This document shows, piece by piece, positions 1 to 12,344 of a stretch of DNA of 64,000 nt. The DNA is from Hanleya hanleyi (lineage: Eukaryota > Mollusca > Polyplacophora > Lepidopleurida > Hanleyidae): the NCBI GenBank assembly GCA_036873755.1, contig JAVTVY010025028.1, forward strand, positions 37,184 through 101,183. The letters run 5' to 3'. Both the position numbers and the translations under genes were made by a program. The notes under the pieces were generated by a model that worked only from the letters and a program-made list of their open reading frames with translations, searched no databases and was not told where the DNA came from. Position 1 is the stretch's first letter; each line of letters starts with the position of its first letter.

Positions 1-540
1 AGTTTAGCGACCTACAATGGGAATCAATATTATTTTTCATCCCGAGTATAGAAACATTATATACTACACTATGAAATTGAGTTGTATTTACTAAATATCA
101 TGGAATTAGTAAAACTTTCCAAAATAATATATAGAAAATAAACTCCTTCCAATTGATCAAGTACATTATATATGGCCTTGTTATATTTAATACGTAATGA
201 GCTATTCTCCTCATTACATGGTCAATATACATAGAATCCCATATATTTAGCACATTCTCAAGGGAGGGATGAGCCGAATTTCAGTGCATATAAACAGACA
301 TTGAAATTAATTGATTTTAGAAACGAAAGAAATTAGTTATCGGAGATCCTAATGAAGAAGGGCTGACCGAACAGTTGTTCGTTGCAATTTTTAACAGACA
401 AGACCAAGACCAGATAAGGAAATGGAATGCTCGTCCGGATCGCTATATAACACCACACCTAATGTAGTCCCAATACGATAAACGGAGTCTGTCTCCATAT
501 TTCGTGTAACAAGCAGACTCACACGCCCATAATTGGAAGT
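1..540. other. no recognisable feature
   Basis: AT-rich sequence. No coding potential, repeat or RNA gene was recognised on either strand. Confidence 0.5.
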
Positions 541-645
541 ATTTAATTGCATGCTTTTGTGTTTTACTGCTCTCAATCTCGTGTGGCAAAGGTATATATT
601 TTTCAGGGTTAGCTACCAATGCGACCGTTCCGAAATGTGCCTTTC

Positions 646-786
646 GCTAAGAACCGTAGTAATGGACAAGACAGCATACTGCCGAACAAATTCTCTATCG
701 CGATGGAATGAACATTCGAAATCCTTTGTCATTCTAAAAGTAATATGCTAATGTTGAAAGTTCACGCTGTTGTAAAAACCGTAATA
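646..786 (+). repeat. direct repeat, copy 1
   Basis: About 140 bp that recurs, with a few substitutions, at 2142-2283 in the same orientation. The last ~65 bp before the junction are nearly identical in both copies. The two copies bracket a minus-strand LINE fragment (748-1890), so they mark an old rearrangement or duplication inside LINE sequence. They are not clean LTRs. Confidence 0.75.
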
Positions 787-1890
787 TTGACGTACTCTAC
801 CTAACGCAGCATTTTTTGACGATATCTTTTTAGATACCTTCTCTGTGTGTGCATTAAATTTCAATTCCTCGTCGAACCATAAACCAAGATATTTGTTTTC
901 TGTACCGAACAACATACTTTTTGTTTTGGCTATATTCAAATTTAGTTTGTTACATTCGATAGACTTACATAGTAAGTAGAAAATTGCTTCATGAAACCAG
1001 ATTGATAATTACTAAGTATTGAGTTACTATCCACATAGCAACGACTTTCTCAATCAATTTAGATACAATGGGTAAAACTGAAATGGGACGATAGTTATTT
1101 CCATAATCTCGTTTACCGACTTAATACAATTGATGAACTTTAACAGTTTTCCAGGGTTGGGATAGCCCTGTATTTAACGACAAATTATATATAAAACAAA
1201 GGAACTATAAAAGGTGCCAAGAGTTTCAGAAGTTTCATCGATCCCATTTGCCTTTGCCCTTGACAAATTTCACTAGAGTTTTTTCCATTTCATTAACAAA
1301 TATATTTCTGCATGTGAAGGAAGCGTTAATCTTTAGCTTAAAAGTTCTGATCTGTCTTCTAAAGCTATCTGTAAGACTCTTCCCTTTACTGGCAAAAAAG
1401 GTGTTAAAAATATCTGACAATTTCTTCCTATCGGTGGTATTCTCATTATTCACAGTTACGCAAATTAAGGTTTCCTTGTTTTTAGAATGCAGAAGGCCTT
1501 TTAAAAGAGAACACAGTTTACTACTATCTTGTTTACAGTTCACTATGTCTCAGTTTACTACTATCTTGTTTACAGTCGTCTATTTGATCTTCAATGTAAT
1601 TGTTCTCTCACATTGTTCACGTGGTTTCAAACCTTTTTCAATTACGTCCAGGCGTTCGGGCACTTTTTTTATTTCACATGATCTCTCTTGCGCGTCAAGG
1701 CTATAAATTCGCCTGTAGCCGATGGGGTATTTTCTCCGCTAACTGTGAGCTGTTTCACTGGGACATGAATGCTACAAATGTCTAAAAACATAGTCTTCCA
1801 TAAAAACCATGCGTCGTCAGCTGATTTGACGCCTTCTACACAATGCCACTGACTGATGTCAGTTAAAAAGGGAGGAATACATGTAAGCAA
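748..1890 (-). pseudogene. CR1/Jockey-like LINE relic, RT linker and partial RT
   Basis: Minus-strand remains of a non-LTR retrotransposon polymerase. Reading from 1890 down: a piece of the endonuclease-RT linker (1669-1890), a second linker piece (1235-1543), an RT finger motif reading NYRPISVLP around 1090-1150, then after a large internal loss the RT thumb region at 748-939 with NIAKTKSMLFG and LGLWFDEELKF. The catalytic YxDD segment and everything between the finger and thumb motifs is gone. Frames change several times and stops intervene, so no product is expected. I judge the family from motif order and wording only; CR1, Jockey or a relative are all possible. Confidence 0.75.
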
Positions 1891-2141
1891 TGTTTTTTTA
1901 TTGTTTCGGCTCGAAGCACAACAATCCTATCATCACAAAGTCCATCCTCGAATTGACAGCTGTGATAAATATGACGTCGCGGTACATGCCCTGGTCTGTC
2001 CTGCTGGGTGATTTAAGTGTTTTATAATCTGACCAACTCCTGGACGAATGCAGTGGAAATGAACATGACTCTTACATGAGAATAAACATTCGGCAACAAA
2101 AGACAACGGTTGCTATCGAAAGACGAAAGACTACGCTCGAG

Positions 2142-2283
2142 TTGGAGCCATAGTAATGGACAAGACCAGCATACCGTCGAAGAAATTCTCTATTGCGATG
2201 GAATGAACATTCGAAATCCTTTGTCATTCTAAAAGTAATATAATAATGTTGAAAGTTCACGCTGTTGTAAAAACCGTAATATC
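2142..2283 (+). repeat. direct repeat, copy 2
   Basis: Second copy of the repeat at 646-786. It leads directly into the plus-strand tail of a LINE of similar type. Confidence 0.75.
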
Positions 2284-3250
2284 TGTCTTTGAGTCATAGA
2301 AAGATGTTTATGTAATGCTATGATACTCTCTCATTTTGATTATGCTAGTAATATATGGAGAGAGAGAGAGAGAGAGAGAGAGTGAGAGAATTTAGTAATA
2401 TATGGAGCTATACCTGTAAGAAATATATAGGCATTATGGTGAAGCGCCACAAAAGAGCTGAGAACGTTATTCTTGGGTTCCTATGGATACACCAACAACC
2501 AAAGTCTTAAATCAGCTGAAATGACGACCAGTTTATGACCGCCGGAATTATAATAAGACTATACTGTCATACAAGCAACGCAGGAACTAGCTCCAGAATA
2601 TTTATGTAATCTTTTAAAGTCCTGTAGGCATATGCATATTCACAATACACGACATGCAGCAAATAACAATATGTATTTCAATAAACCAGAAACAGACTAT
2701 GGGAAAAAATCTTTCTCTTTTAGTGTAGCTCGGTGTTTTAATGAACTGCATATCGTCTGTAAAAAGGCTCTTAATTCAGGTAGTTTTAAGCTGAATTTTA
2801 TTATTTGATTTTGTGTATTTATTTCTAAATTTCTAAAATGCAGTTAGTTTATTTCTTTTAATAATTTAGCTCGATTTATTTCACTTTAAATCTTAACTTG
2901 CAAATATCGCACTAAGAATTCATACTTATTTACCAGATCTTTAGTTTGTCGTAATTTATATCTTAATACTCTTACTTAATATTTATTTATTCGATCTTTA
3001 ATTGTAGTAGTCTTACTTTATATTACAAATAAAAAATTTATTTTACGTATTTTACTTCATGTTTATTTATTAGTTCTTTTATTGTAGTACTTTCAATTCA
3101 TATTTATCGTGTTTATCTCTAGGCTTTTTCCTTTTACTGTTTTGACTTGTTACATATTATCTGGGACGAGTATAGATATATATTAGTTTTATTATCAGCA
3201 AGGCCGGGGAGAACTGATAAACCCTCGTTTTATAATAAAATAAATAAAAT
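2284..3250 (+). pseudogene. CR1/Jockey-like LINE 3' end with A-rich tail
   Basis: Plus-strand C-terminal end of a LINE ORF2. The coding remnant (about 2390-2800, several frames) shows the usual end of such proteins: a segment reading LAPEYLCNLLK, then HNTRHAANNNMYF and YGKKSFSFSVARCFNELH. This is the NTR...YGKRSFSY..A..WN pattern that ends CR1/Jockey-type polymerases. An AT-rich 3' UTR follows and the unit ends in an AATAAAATAAATAAAA tail near 3234-3250. It has the opposite orientation to the relic at 748-1890, so the region contains an inversion or two copies. Confidence 0.75.
2358..2382 (+). repeat. (GA)n microsatellite
   Basis: About a dozen GA units inside the LINE remnant. Confidence 0.9.
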
Positions 3251-3254
3251 CGTG

Positions 3255-5591
3255 CAGGGTTGGGTAACCCTTCGATAATTATGTGTGGTGATTGTAATCT
3301 AGTTTTGAACCTGGAATTAGACTCTGCAAATTACGAAAAGTATCACCAGTTCAACCACAAGAGAAGCAATGCTTAATTTAATCGAATACAATGACTGTAT
3401 AGATACATACAGAATTTCACATGAAAAGGAACGTAAGCATATCTGACACATGAAAAATCCCCGAGAGCAAGCGAGGCTTGATTTCTGCTTAACTAGTGAA
3501 GATATAATTAACATAACGATCGAATCTGATATTAACCCGGGCTATAAAACAGACCATTATTACATAATTCCTTAATGCAAGTTTACAGATTCAGAACGCG
3601 GGAGGGGATATTGGATATTAAAATGTTCACTTTAAATAGACAAATATACTTTGTAAAAACAGTTGTGTACAGAATTACACATCTACAAAAAAATGTGTAT
3701 CAGAGGTACACAATCTGTGTACTTTTTCTACACAAAATGTGTATCACAGCCACAGTGAATGTAGATGTTCACTTTTCTTACTGTAGAAAAATGAAATACT
3801 GTACTATTGTACGTTTAGTACACAATTGTTTTAGAGAGTACGTATGATCGAACAAACCTTTCAAATATTCCAGTGTCTCACTTAGATCTTATTATTGATG
3901 ATCAGCTATTTTTAGAAAGACTGGTAAGGAAAATAAGGAGAGAAACTATACAATTCTCATCTATCAGACGGGAAATAGAGAAATCAAAGAGAAATGGAGT
4001 TACTTGAAATTGAAATAGTAATGAATTACGTCCAAATAGATGAGAATAAAATTAGGAGCTAGAAGATGCCAAAAAGGAACTAGAATCCATACGAAATTTA
4101 AATAAAAGAAATAATTGCACGAAGCAAAGATCAGTGGATGGATGATGGAGAAAAACCTTCTAACAACTTTTTAAGCTTGGAGAAAACTAATTACACAAAT
4201 AAATTGATCACAAAGCTAACATTGGATTCGGGAGCAAATATATACGATACCCCCGATATTCTTAATGAACAACCCGAGTTTTATATAAAAAAATGTATTC
4301 AAAAGAATAATTTAGATACTGAAAACTTGAATCAGACGTTACATATGCAGAATTATTTAAAGCTCTAAAACAAATATGAAAAACGAAAAAAGTCCGGGTT
4401 TGGACGGATTCCTCGTAGATTTTTAAAAAATCTTCTGGAAACAGTTAGGGGTTTCATGTTGAGATCTATTAACGCCGTCTACAATAAAGGTGAATTATCA
4501 ATAACACAAAGTCCGGGAGTCATTACATGCATCCCAAATCCAAACAAATCGAGAAATTACATTAAAAACTGGAGACCAGTAATTTTCTTGAATGTGAGTT
4601 ACAAACTAGAACATTAGACTAATTTATTACCTAATGTTGAAGCAAAAGAAAAAAATCAGGTTTTCTCTTAATGATTGATTTTGAAAAGGCCTTCGACTCA
4701 TTTTATTGGACTGTTATATCACAATTGTCTTGAATCCTTTAATTTTGGAGATAAAATGCGAAGTTGGATACGGATATTATACAATAAAATTCAAACATGC
4801 ATAATCCAAAAAGACCATCTGTCAACTTTCTTTGAGAATGAACGAGGATGTAGACAAGGTGACCCAATTTTTCCGTACATATTTATATTTTGTGCTGACA
4901 TACTGGGGACAATGGTTAAGAGAAAACAAAACTATAAAGGGTATTGAAATAAATCACACTGAATTCAAAATCAGACAATATGCGGATGACACTCAGCTAG
5001 CCCTCGACGGTTCAGAGCAATCACTGAAGGAAGCACTGAAATGTATCGACGAGTTTTATAATCATTCAGAAATAAATATAAATGTAGAGAAAACAAAAGC
5101 AGTATGGATAGGGGCACTGGATTGGTATTAAAACAGTCAAACGTCAAAATATAACTTTGGACTGGGTGAACGATTTTAAACTACTGAGCATACACTTTTC
5201 TGCTATCCGTTTTATGACATTTGGAAGATCAATTATCTTGCAAAATTAAAAGAGCTGAAAAAGGAACTCAGCAAGTGGAAAATGAGGAACTTAACTTTAT
5301 TGGGTAAAATCACTGGCACTATCAAAGCTGATTCATCTATTCCTTGCTCTGCCAAACCCATCCGATGCATGTATCAAAGATTTTAATACAGTTCTATTCA
5401 ATTTCATATGGAGAGGCGGTGTTGACCGTATCAAACGTGTGATTCTTACCCAAGATTATAAACTAGGATAATTAAGAATGGTTAACGTGACATTCATTAA
5501 AAATAACATGGATAAAACGGCTACTGTTTCAAGGAACAAAATGGAAAATATGTTAACTGGTCCAAAAATATATGATACAGGCCCTAAATAC
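3255..5591 (+). pseudogene. L1/Tx1-like LINE, endonuclease and RT part
   Basis: Degraded ORF2 of an L1/Tx1-type non-LTR retrotransposon. From the left: the end of the apurinic-like endonuclease (GDxNLVLN near 3285; RLDFCLTSEDI and GYKTDH near 3470-3560), a helical linker (3880-4370, with EKP..NFLSLEKTNYTNKLITKL at 4150-4215), and the RT with SPGLDGF near 4395, a finger motif ending WRP near 4575, RQGDP at 4855 and the catalytic YADD at 4979-4990. The thumb follows to 5591. Stops and frameshifts occur throughout, so it is dead. The same element resumes at 6672 after a nested insertion; together they cover most of an ORF2. A block rich in TGTACA words lies inside it at 3640-3860. Confidence 0.85.
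3640..3860. repeat. TGTACA-rich insertion in the L1/Tx1-like relic
   Basis: A block of repeated TGTACA and ACACA words interrupts the LINE between endonuclease and RT. A similar block, sharing GTTTTAGAGAGTA near its end, lies at 45770-46310 just upstream of the second L1/Tx1-like relic. Its nature is unknown; it could be a short element or a diverged untranslated part of the LINE. Confidence 0.5.
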
Positions 5592-5597
5592 ATGTAC

Positions 5598-5625
5598 ATT
5601 GATTGATTGATTGATTGATTGATTG
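5598..5625 (+). repeat. (ATTG)7 LINE tail
   Basis: Seven perfect ATTG units; on the minus strand these are the CAAT tail of the nested LINE. Confidence 0.95.
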
Positions 5626-5819
5626 TTTATTCACCATTTCAACGATGTATATACACACATAATATCGAGTACGGTTGCACAAATCGCGGGAATAAAACCC
5701 CAGGGGGCTTTTTCTATCTCGAACTGATAATATTTTAAGTCAGTAAACGACTGGCTACAGCAGGGTATGAAAAGATACAAGCATGAATACAGTTTCTGCT
5801 GTACTTACTTACGATATGT

Positions 5820-6060
5820 ATATATATATAAGGGCTGTTTTTACTGTGATCAATTAATATATATATATATATATACCCATATATATATATATATATATAC
5901 ATCGAAGCAGGAAATTCACAACACTGTCCAAATGGTTGGTACGTTATATATTTACAGATACTAGACGTTTCGGCAAAAGTTACATGTTGCCTTCTACAGT
6001 AGCAAATAGTCTATATATATATATATATATATAAGGGCTGTTTTACTGTGATCATTTAAT
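5820..6060. repeat. TA microsatellites with a duplicated flank
   Basis: Three (TA)n tracts. The first and last are each followed by AAGGGCTGTTTT(T)ACTGTGATC. Between them lies ACTAGACGTTTCGGC, which resembles 3'-end sequence of some canonical Penelope-like elements, from memory only. Its identity is uncertain. Confidence 0.5.
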
Positions 6061-6671
6061 CTATGGTGAATAGATGATCGAGCTCTCGGTACTGTACATA
6101 TAATGAAGTTCTGCCACATTGGCAAATCCGGGAGCTCGATGGAGCAGATGATTAACAATACAGTTATGAACAAAAAAGGTTTGTTTCTTCACTAAATTAA
6201 AAATAGCTTCTATAGATAGTGTATATACAGCTTCAAGTAATGTAAGCTAATAGATAAACATGTAAAATAATTTAAAAAAGGCTTAAGTATGGCTTTTAGC
6301 AGCTTTCGTTGTGTATTATAGTGTATACACCCTCCAATACTTAGATAAATATGGCCATCATCAATATATAGTTAGTTTGGAGTTGGTATTTAACAAGGTA
6401 GTTCTTTAAACGGGATTTGAAAAGTGAATAGGATGCGGAGGCTTTTATGTCAGTGGGCAGTGAGTTCCAAATAAGATCATAAAAATGCTCATAGCTGAAA
6501 CAACTAATCCTTTTTGTGAAGATGCTTTTAAAGCTTGGTATTTAGTATGCATCAAGCGCGAACACCTTGCTATCGAAAAATAATATAATAATATTATAAC
6601 GAACCTTTGTGGTACAACACTATATATAAAGATAGTTCTTTCTTCGTGGCCCATTGGTTTAGAAAACAAGT

Positions 6672-7440
6672 TAAATACTTACGAGATGTCGTTGACGCAA
6701 ATGGCAAATTACTAAGATTTGAGAACTTCAAAAGCACATTTTGTATACAAGGTTCCAAAAGATTGGATCAAGAAATTACAACTTAGCTTTGATATCTTTT
6801 TACTAGCAATGCCAAGAGTAACGCTATACTGTCGCTTGTTGGCAGGGCACGGTAAAGTATGTATGCGCCACTATGATGTATTGAATTGTCTAACTGGTAT
6901 AAAATGGGAAAACGCACTGGGGCGGTAAGATCAGATCATCTGGAATAAGTATTCAAAAGTGTGAATCATTGTAATACACCATCCTCCGAGACACCCAGTA
7001 TAAAATTTTACATAGAATTCTCCCAGCAAAAAGCTTCCTACTTAAAATTAGAATATCGGATTGTAATTTATGTGACCATTGTAATCAAGAACCAGAGATA
7101 TTAGAGCATCTGTTTCTCATTTGTCCAGTTGTTCAGAATCTTTGGGACAGTCTTGAGGGGTGGCTGGAAACAGAAATTGGAAATCTTAGGATTTGATCAT
7201 AAACATTGCAACATAAATATAGTGCTTTTGCTGACCACAAAATAACTCGTCAAAGTTTGGAAACTCAAATATTAATTTGAAAGCCCTGCAAAATATAGTG
7301 TACCAAAACTGCTGCACAAAAAAGTATATTGCCGTAACAAGTGAGAAAATAGAAAAATTTAAACAGAAATGCGCGCTCTTTGAAAACCTCTTCAAAACAT
7401 ATAACAATTCAAACGAGTAAAAATCGAAAGAAGTTTTCAA
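6672..7440 (+). pseudogene. L1/Tx1-like LINE, C-terminal part
   Basis: Continuation of the relic at 3255-5591 beyond the nested insertion. Frames change, but the C-terminal landmarks of L1/Tx1 proteins are readable: the VDANGKLLRFE segment right after the junction, QKASYL near 7028, then a CCHC-like patch (CNLCDHCNQEPEILEHLFLI) near 7060-7120 and the following LWDSLEGWLETE. Part of the sequence after 7190 keeps weak similarity. No protein can be made. Confidence 0.8.
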
Positions 7441-8560
7441 GGGAACACACAGTGTATACTGTTTATGGGTGACAATTATATATGTTGGATTTATATGAGG
7501 GGGAGCAGGTGTGTCGGGATTTTAAATATGGTGGAAAGCTGACTTGCGAGAGCTGTTATATTCAAGTATGCATGTACAAATTATTATTATTTATATTATT
7601 ATTTTATTCTGTAAATATAAAAAATATAAAAATAAATAAAATTTCAATTTTAAAATATAATTTAGGGGATATAATGAGAAGGTCAAACTTTAAACATTCA
7701 TATCTCAGCTACTCAGTGGTTTCAAAATATCTCTTTGGGAGAACTGTATACATGTTCCAGGTCCTTATATGGCAATAGTAGATACAAATGAATGAGTATA
7801 TTACTGGATCATGATTGTGATCCAATCAGCGAATGTACTATATATGCAAACGGATTCATGTGCTCCTGATGATCTCAAAGCTATTCGAATAGGCAGGTGA
7901 TTAAGGTGCACCAAATCTCTAATGGACGACGGCTGGATTATGAATGACGGACTAGACGCTTGTAATTTACCCCTTGTGCAAATCATATAGGAGCCCCAAA
8001 TCTTTTCGAGGCCACTCACATCAATGTAGATATGAGTATGGCTCAGGATATGGCTTAGGTGTTCCAACCTCTTCAAGGTGATCGCTGTATGTGTATAGGC
8101 TAATGACCCCAGATATCGAGATTAATATCAGTATATTCACACGACTAATGCTTCAAACTGTCTACGCAGTAATTGTCCAATGCGCAGACGACATCGGCGT
8201 CCCAAATGATTTAAAGATCCTTCACGTCATTCAAGAATGATCCACGATGCCTTCTCGCATGACTCGGATGCTCCAAACATCCCAAAGTGATCCTGTACAG
8301 GGTTATCGAACAGATATATCGATCACCATTTTGCTATAAACGATCCTCAAAACTAGAGAGGCAGATGACATATGTTCACCAGATGATTCCAAGGTTACTC
8401 TCTAATATGCAGATGTCTTATGTGTCCCGAAACGCCGCCAAGGTTTCGCAAACATAAATGATTCACAGATGATTCAGTTATCTTGCAGCTGATTCTGTTG
8501 TAACATTTTGCGTCGAAATGCACCACGTCAACATGTTTTGTCCAAAGTTAATACATTATG
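7441..8560. other. mostly featureless, short Naiad-tail match
   Basis: No gene seen. Positions 7917-7965 match the Naiad 3' terminal sequence found at 60290-60340 (inverted there) and 16895-16945, so a scrap of that element is present on the plus strand. Confidence 0.5.
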
Positions 8561-8569
8561 AGATACTAT

Positions 8570-8627
8570 TGCAACGCGTTTGTCATAAATCTCGCATATT
8601 GTCACAATTGTGATAAAACGCGTTGCA
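8570..8627. repeat. short inverted repeat
   Basis: TGCAACGCGTTT at 8570-8581 is the exact reverse complement of 8616-8627, with a 34-bp AT-rich loop. A third partial arm (ACAAACGCGTTGAG) lies near 8677. This could be the core of a foldback element or chance structure in a region rich in this word. Confidence 0.6.
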
Positions 8628-9151
8628 TGCAGTATTAACACTTTTTATTGCAAGTGTGACCAATTCAACAGTTGTTACAAACGCGTTGAGAATATGCATG
8701 CCATATTAACGTGCTTTGTCATATTGCGACAAAATGCGAAATTTGTGACAAAACACTTTCCAAGAGAACTTCTTTGAAATTGTATATTGTTGTCATTTAT
8801 TTCTGGGCGTATATAACGCCATTAAACTCTACCTTTGTTTAAAGTTACATCCATTACGTAATAACACACAGCTAATTAAACGGCTTTCAGTATTGTGTTC
8901 TTCTGTTAATCTTGCACAATGAGCAAAGAATAAAAAGAGTGTTATATACTCTTGCTAAATATCATTCTGTTTTCTTTGTCTTCGTGCATTTGTTTATAAA
9001 GCAAATTAAAAACTATCCAAGGTTAATATATTTCGAGTGCCTTGTTTGTTTCATTTTTAATTTGAAAAACAATGTTAAAAGATTAAAAAACAATGAGCAT
9101 CTGAAAAAAGAAATTGCTTATCACTGCGATATTCACTGGTTCTGATCGAGC

Positions 9152-9237
9152 TATAAATGATTTTGTCGTAAAGTTTTCTCATCTTTATTTCGAGTTCGGA
9201 GGCCGACAGATCATCGACCTTTGCCAGACAGGTAAGT
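9152..9237 (+). promoter_or_regulatory. putative TATA box, first exon and splice donor (copy 1)
   Basis: TATAAATG at 9152-9159 is followed by about 72 bp ending CCAGACAG and a consensus donor GTAAGT at 9232-9237. The start of the presumed exon (AAGTTTTCTCATCTT...GAGTTCG) closely matches the block at 13415-13442, which has the same TATA-exon-donor layout. No coding exon was recognised downstream. Expression is an inference. Confidence 0.4.
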
Positions 9238-10515
9238 ACACTATATGCTGGAATGCATGATATTGTTATTACATGTAAGTGCCATATTCATATTCAAATG
9301 CATCCTCATAAAGGGGGATGATATTTCTCAGTAAGAACTGAATTCCGGATAAATAATGGCGGGTAAGTACTGTTGTGCATTGATACCATATATATTCGAT
9401 GAATGTCCTTATCAGTTTATGCAAATACGCTGAACCTGTGGACTGACACTCGCGCGTCTCATGAGAATTCGAGTTACCGTATTTGTCGCCTTCTCATGGC
9501 ATCAGATTGTATACCTGTTACTGTCGATGTTACCCCGACAATTTAGCAAGTTATTAAATAACTATCTATGATATGAACCCAATACAAAGAAATCGGCCTG
9601 CTTCATATGGCCACCAAATCGGGCTACTATGAGGAAGGTGGGCCAATACTGGAAAGCCGGGCCAATACGGGAAAACAGGGCCAATACGACCCGGGCCAAT
9701 ATGGCTTTCAACATGGCGACGTTGACGATGAATGATCCTGAATTCGTGATCTTCTCCGATTCGTTAGCTTCTGTGATAATTTTCGATCTGCTGTGATAAT
9801 TTTCGACAGATCTATATGTACCGGTATCCAAACCTTGAAATCAAAGGTGGCGATTCATGCTGAAATAGACTATAGTGACTCGAGCGTGACATCGACTTGC
9901 CAAGCACAAGCAGACAACAAAACAGTGATCCAACACTGATGAACAAAGCGATGACTACAGTGCTATTTTAAGAAAGAAGATGATGCCATACTTGCAACCA
10001 GTAGAGCTATTCACATGTGGAACCGATAGAAATTAAATGCGAAGTAAACACCTGGATGATGATGTTAAAAACTAGGGTCTCCATAGGTCTTCGATCACCA
10101 AATCAGGAATGCATTTGGATCAATTCACCATATTTCAAGGTTGTATTTTGTCTCACCGTTCTCATCAAATAAAATTAGTATATTGCTTTCGTGATATATA
10201 TTGAACAATCGATATTTCATCTGCTGTTATCTTTTTCACTCCCGTTTCCTACCTTGAAGAACCCAGCCCAGGTAAGATGATCGGCCAATTGACCATCCCG
10301 ATTATCGCCCGATCCCGTTTATTGATTAAAGCGTTAGCCTACTGTAGAGGGAAACCATTTTTCGACTATATTGGTACTTTGAAACCACATTAATCGTGGG
10401 CATGCAATTAATGAGAAGGAATATATATCCTGATTTGGGGGAGTCGCAGTATTAAAATATTCCTTGATACATGTATGAATAAAACATAGTAGGTGAGTTA
10501 TTTAATAAAAATGTC
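9238..10515. other. no gene seen; short GGGCCAATA repeats
   Basis: Between about 9648 and 9710 the phrase GGGCCAATA(C/T) occurs four times at irregular spacing. The same phrase occurs inside the foldback element at 10518-10627, so this may be a degraded relative. Nothing else was recognised. Confidence 0.45.
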
Positions 10516-10517
10516 AG

Positions 10518-10627
10518 TAACCAAGTGTTTTCATATTGGGCTTGCTATAGGTCCTCGGTCAGCCGTATTGGCCCGAGGCCGCAGACCTCGGACCTATAAC
10601 AAGGCCAATATGAAAACACTTGGTTAA
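10518..10627. mobile_element. foldback MITE, about 110 bp
   Basis: Near-perfect palindrome. The left arm begins TAACCAAGTGTTTTCATATT at 10518 and the right arm ends with its reverse complement at 10626. Arms are about 45 bp with a few mismatches and a ~20-bp centre. The termini are flanked by TA, which would fit a TA-duplicating element if the TA is the target site. There is no coding capacity. Confidence 0.8.
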
Positions 10628-10789
10628 TAACATAATATTACAAACTCTGACATTGGGAGAATGATTTATCGGTGCGCACTTCAGGGTAGGACACGCAAGG
10701 TACAATGTTTGCCTTTTATGTCCGCTGTATCAAATTTCATGCTTTGAACAAGAAAAATGATTAATTGTTCTGCTATATCTCAAAAGCGA

Positions 10790-11120
10790 TTTCTATAAAC
10801 AATATTATATTATTACTTTATAGATGCGTATTTGTTCAATCGATACGTATTTGTTCAATCCTGTCGGAATACCGATGCATAAAATCCTAGAGACTATATT
10901 ATCAGTCTTCAAAATTTTTCTTCAAATAAAATATATGTTTTATCATTTAAATCGATAGATTAAAACATTGAATTGAGAAAGGCCTTGAGTGACTGCCGTA
11001 ATCACGATACCTGGACAAATGTGGATATATCATTGTAATAGATTTTGTTTATATATCACGGTTAAGGGCTTGGTGCTCATTACCTGCTATGCTTACTGTG
11101 TGGAAAACAGTTCTTGTGAA
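10790..11120 (+). repeat. segmental duplication, copy 1
   Basis: Matches 12345-12815 in order and orientation. Shared landmarks include AGAGACTATATTATCAGTCT, AAAGGCCTTGAGT and ATGTGGATATATCATT. The copies differ by small gaps and an extra ~170 bp in the second. Confidence 0.7.
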
Positions 11121-11194
11121 CAACAATCAGAAATAAAAAAATATATATATATTTCGGCTCGAAAAATAGGTTAAAAAAAAATGCCTTTTAGACT

Positions 11195-11340
11195 ATGACG
11201 TCTCAGTGGCGTCACCTTAGATCTTTTGGTACCGTACATTTTCTGGTAGAACTGAACCCAAACATATAGAGTGGATCATTTCAACCCTCTATCTCAAGTA
11301 TAAGGAAAACTGCCAAATTCCTTCTCCCCCTTGTATGGCT
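11195..11340 (+). mobile_element. degraded end of the TTAA MITE family
   Basis: Similar to one end of the MITE at 31237-31784: GACGTC...GTCA, then ACATTTTCTGGTAGA.CTTGA and a CCCTCTAT.T block in the same order. There are no intact termini. Confidence 0.5.
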
Positions 11341-11344
11341 GCCC

Positions 11345-12340
11345 ATGCATCGGATGTAACCCGTGAGATAAGTTAATCCCTACATTTGACCACAGTACGT
11401 TTTCCAAGAGGCTCCACATCTGATATTGATCAGCATGCTCCATTGGTCATCTGTACCAAATGTCATGCTTTTAACATAAAATGCGCACTCGGAGAGGGGG
11501 GGCGGGGGTGATGCATTGAAAAAAATATAGCTAAAAAAAGTGCCAACCCCCCTCAAGTGATCTTTAAAAAAAATTATTGCCCCCCTCCCTCTCGGAGTCC
11601 TAGAAAAAGTTCTAACACCTCCCCTTCCCCACTGAGGCCTTCAAAACAACTCAAGACACCCTCTCCGCAACTGAGAAGCAAATTCACAGAAGTCAGTACA
11701 GTTGAATATATTTAATGGTATATTATTTAAGCAAAAACAAAACAACAGGAGGTTGTACTGTATATGGTGCATTAACTCATCATTCCTTTGAATATTAGTT
11801 AGCCTTCCAGTAATTCAAAGCATGCTAATAACAGGTACAAGTATTTGTACACTGGACATATCGTAAACCTTACTTTGGAATTGTTTTTACTGAGTAACTT
11901 TGGATTCATTCAAGATATAAAGTTCTCAAACCAAGAGCTAGGCGATCATGTACATATAAATCTGCATTGAATGATGCCAAAAAGACTATTATTGTCATGC
12001 ATCTACATGAAATATGCATATCAGACTTACTAATATAACATGTATTATTATTTCTAGAGGGAGGTTATCCCTAACTGTTGCCAATACCTGTGGTCGAACC
12101 CCCAGAAGCCCACCTGGGAATGCGCTTGAGGCACCAAAAAAAAAAGTGTCTCCCCGTTTTATCAAGTTGGCGAAAAAAGTAAGCACCCACCCCCGCTGAT
12201 GGACCAGTAAGGAAACTAAGCACCCCCCTCCCTCCCGAACCACAAGAAAAAACTTCTTGCCGCTCCCCCCCCTGAAATGCACCAGCCCCCCCTCCCGCTA
12301 ATTTTGAACAGTCCCTTATGTTGATGGATTATCACGAGGA
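11345..12340. other. C-rich low-complexity stretches, no gene
   Basis: Runs of C and CCCTCCC occur at 11500-11680 and 12190-12300, separated by AT-rich DNA. Open frames across 11995-12282 result from this composition. No family was recognised. Confidence 0.5.
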
Positions 12341-12344
12341 TTTT

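Larger units (their letters stand above)
5592..6671 (-). mobile_element. nested LINE 3' end (CR1-like), 7-bp target duplication
   Basis: Minus-strand insertion in the L1/Tx1-like ORF. Coding remains at 6350-6660 read toward the left and include LIWNSLPTDIKASASYSLFK, the common C-terminal end of CR1-like RT proteins. A 3' UTR follows, and the copy ends with AATAAA merging into (CAAT)7 at 5598-5625. The heptamer TAAATAC lies on both sides (5585-5591 and 6672-6678). With one copy removed, the flanking ORF joins in frame, so this is a target-site duplication. TA-rich tracts and a duplicated AAGGGCTGTTTTACTGTGATC phrase sit inside (5820-6060) and may be a further insertion. Confidence 0.85.

Noticed and set aside
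391..576. Short open frames in the first kilobase
   Set aside because: No similarity, no composition signal, no splice context.
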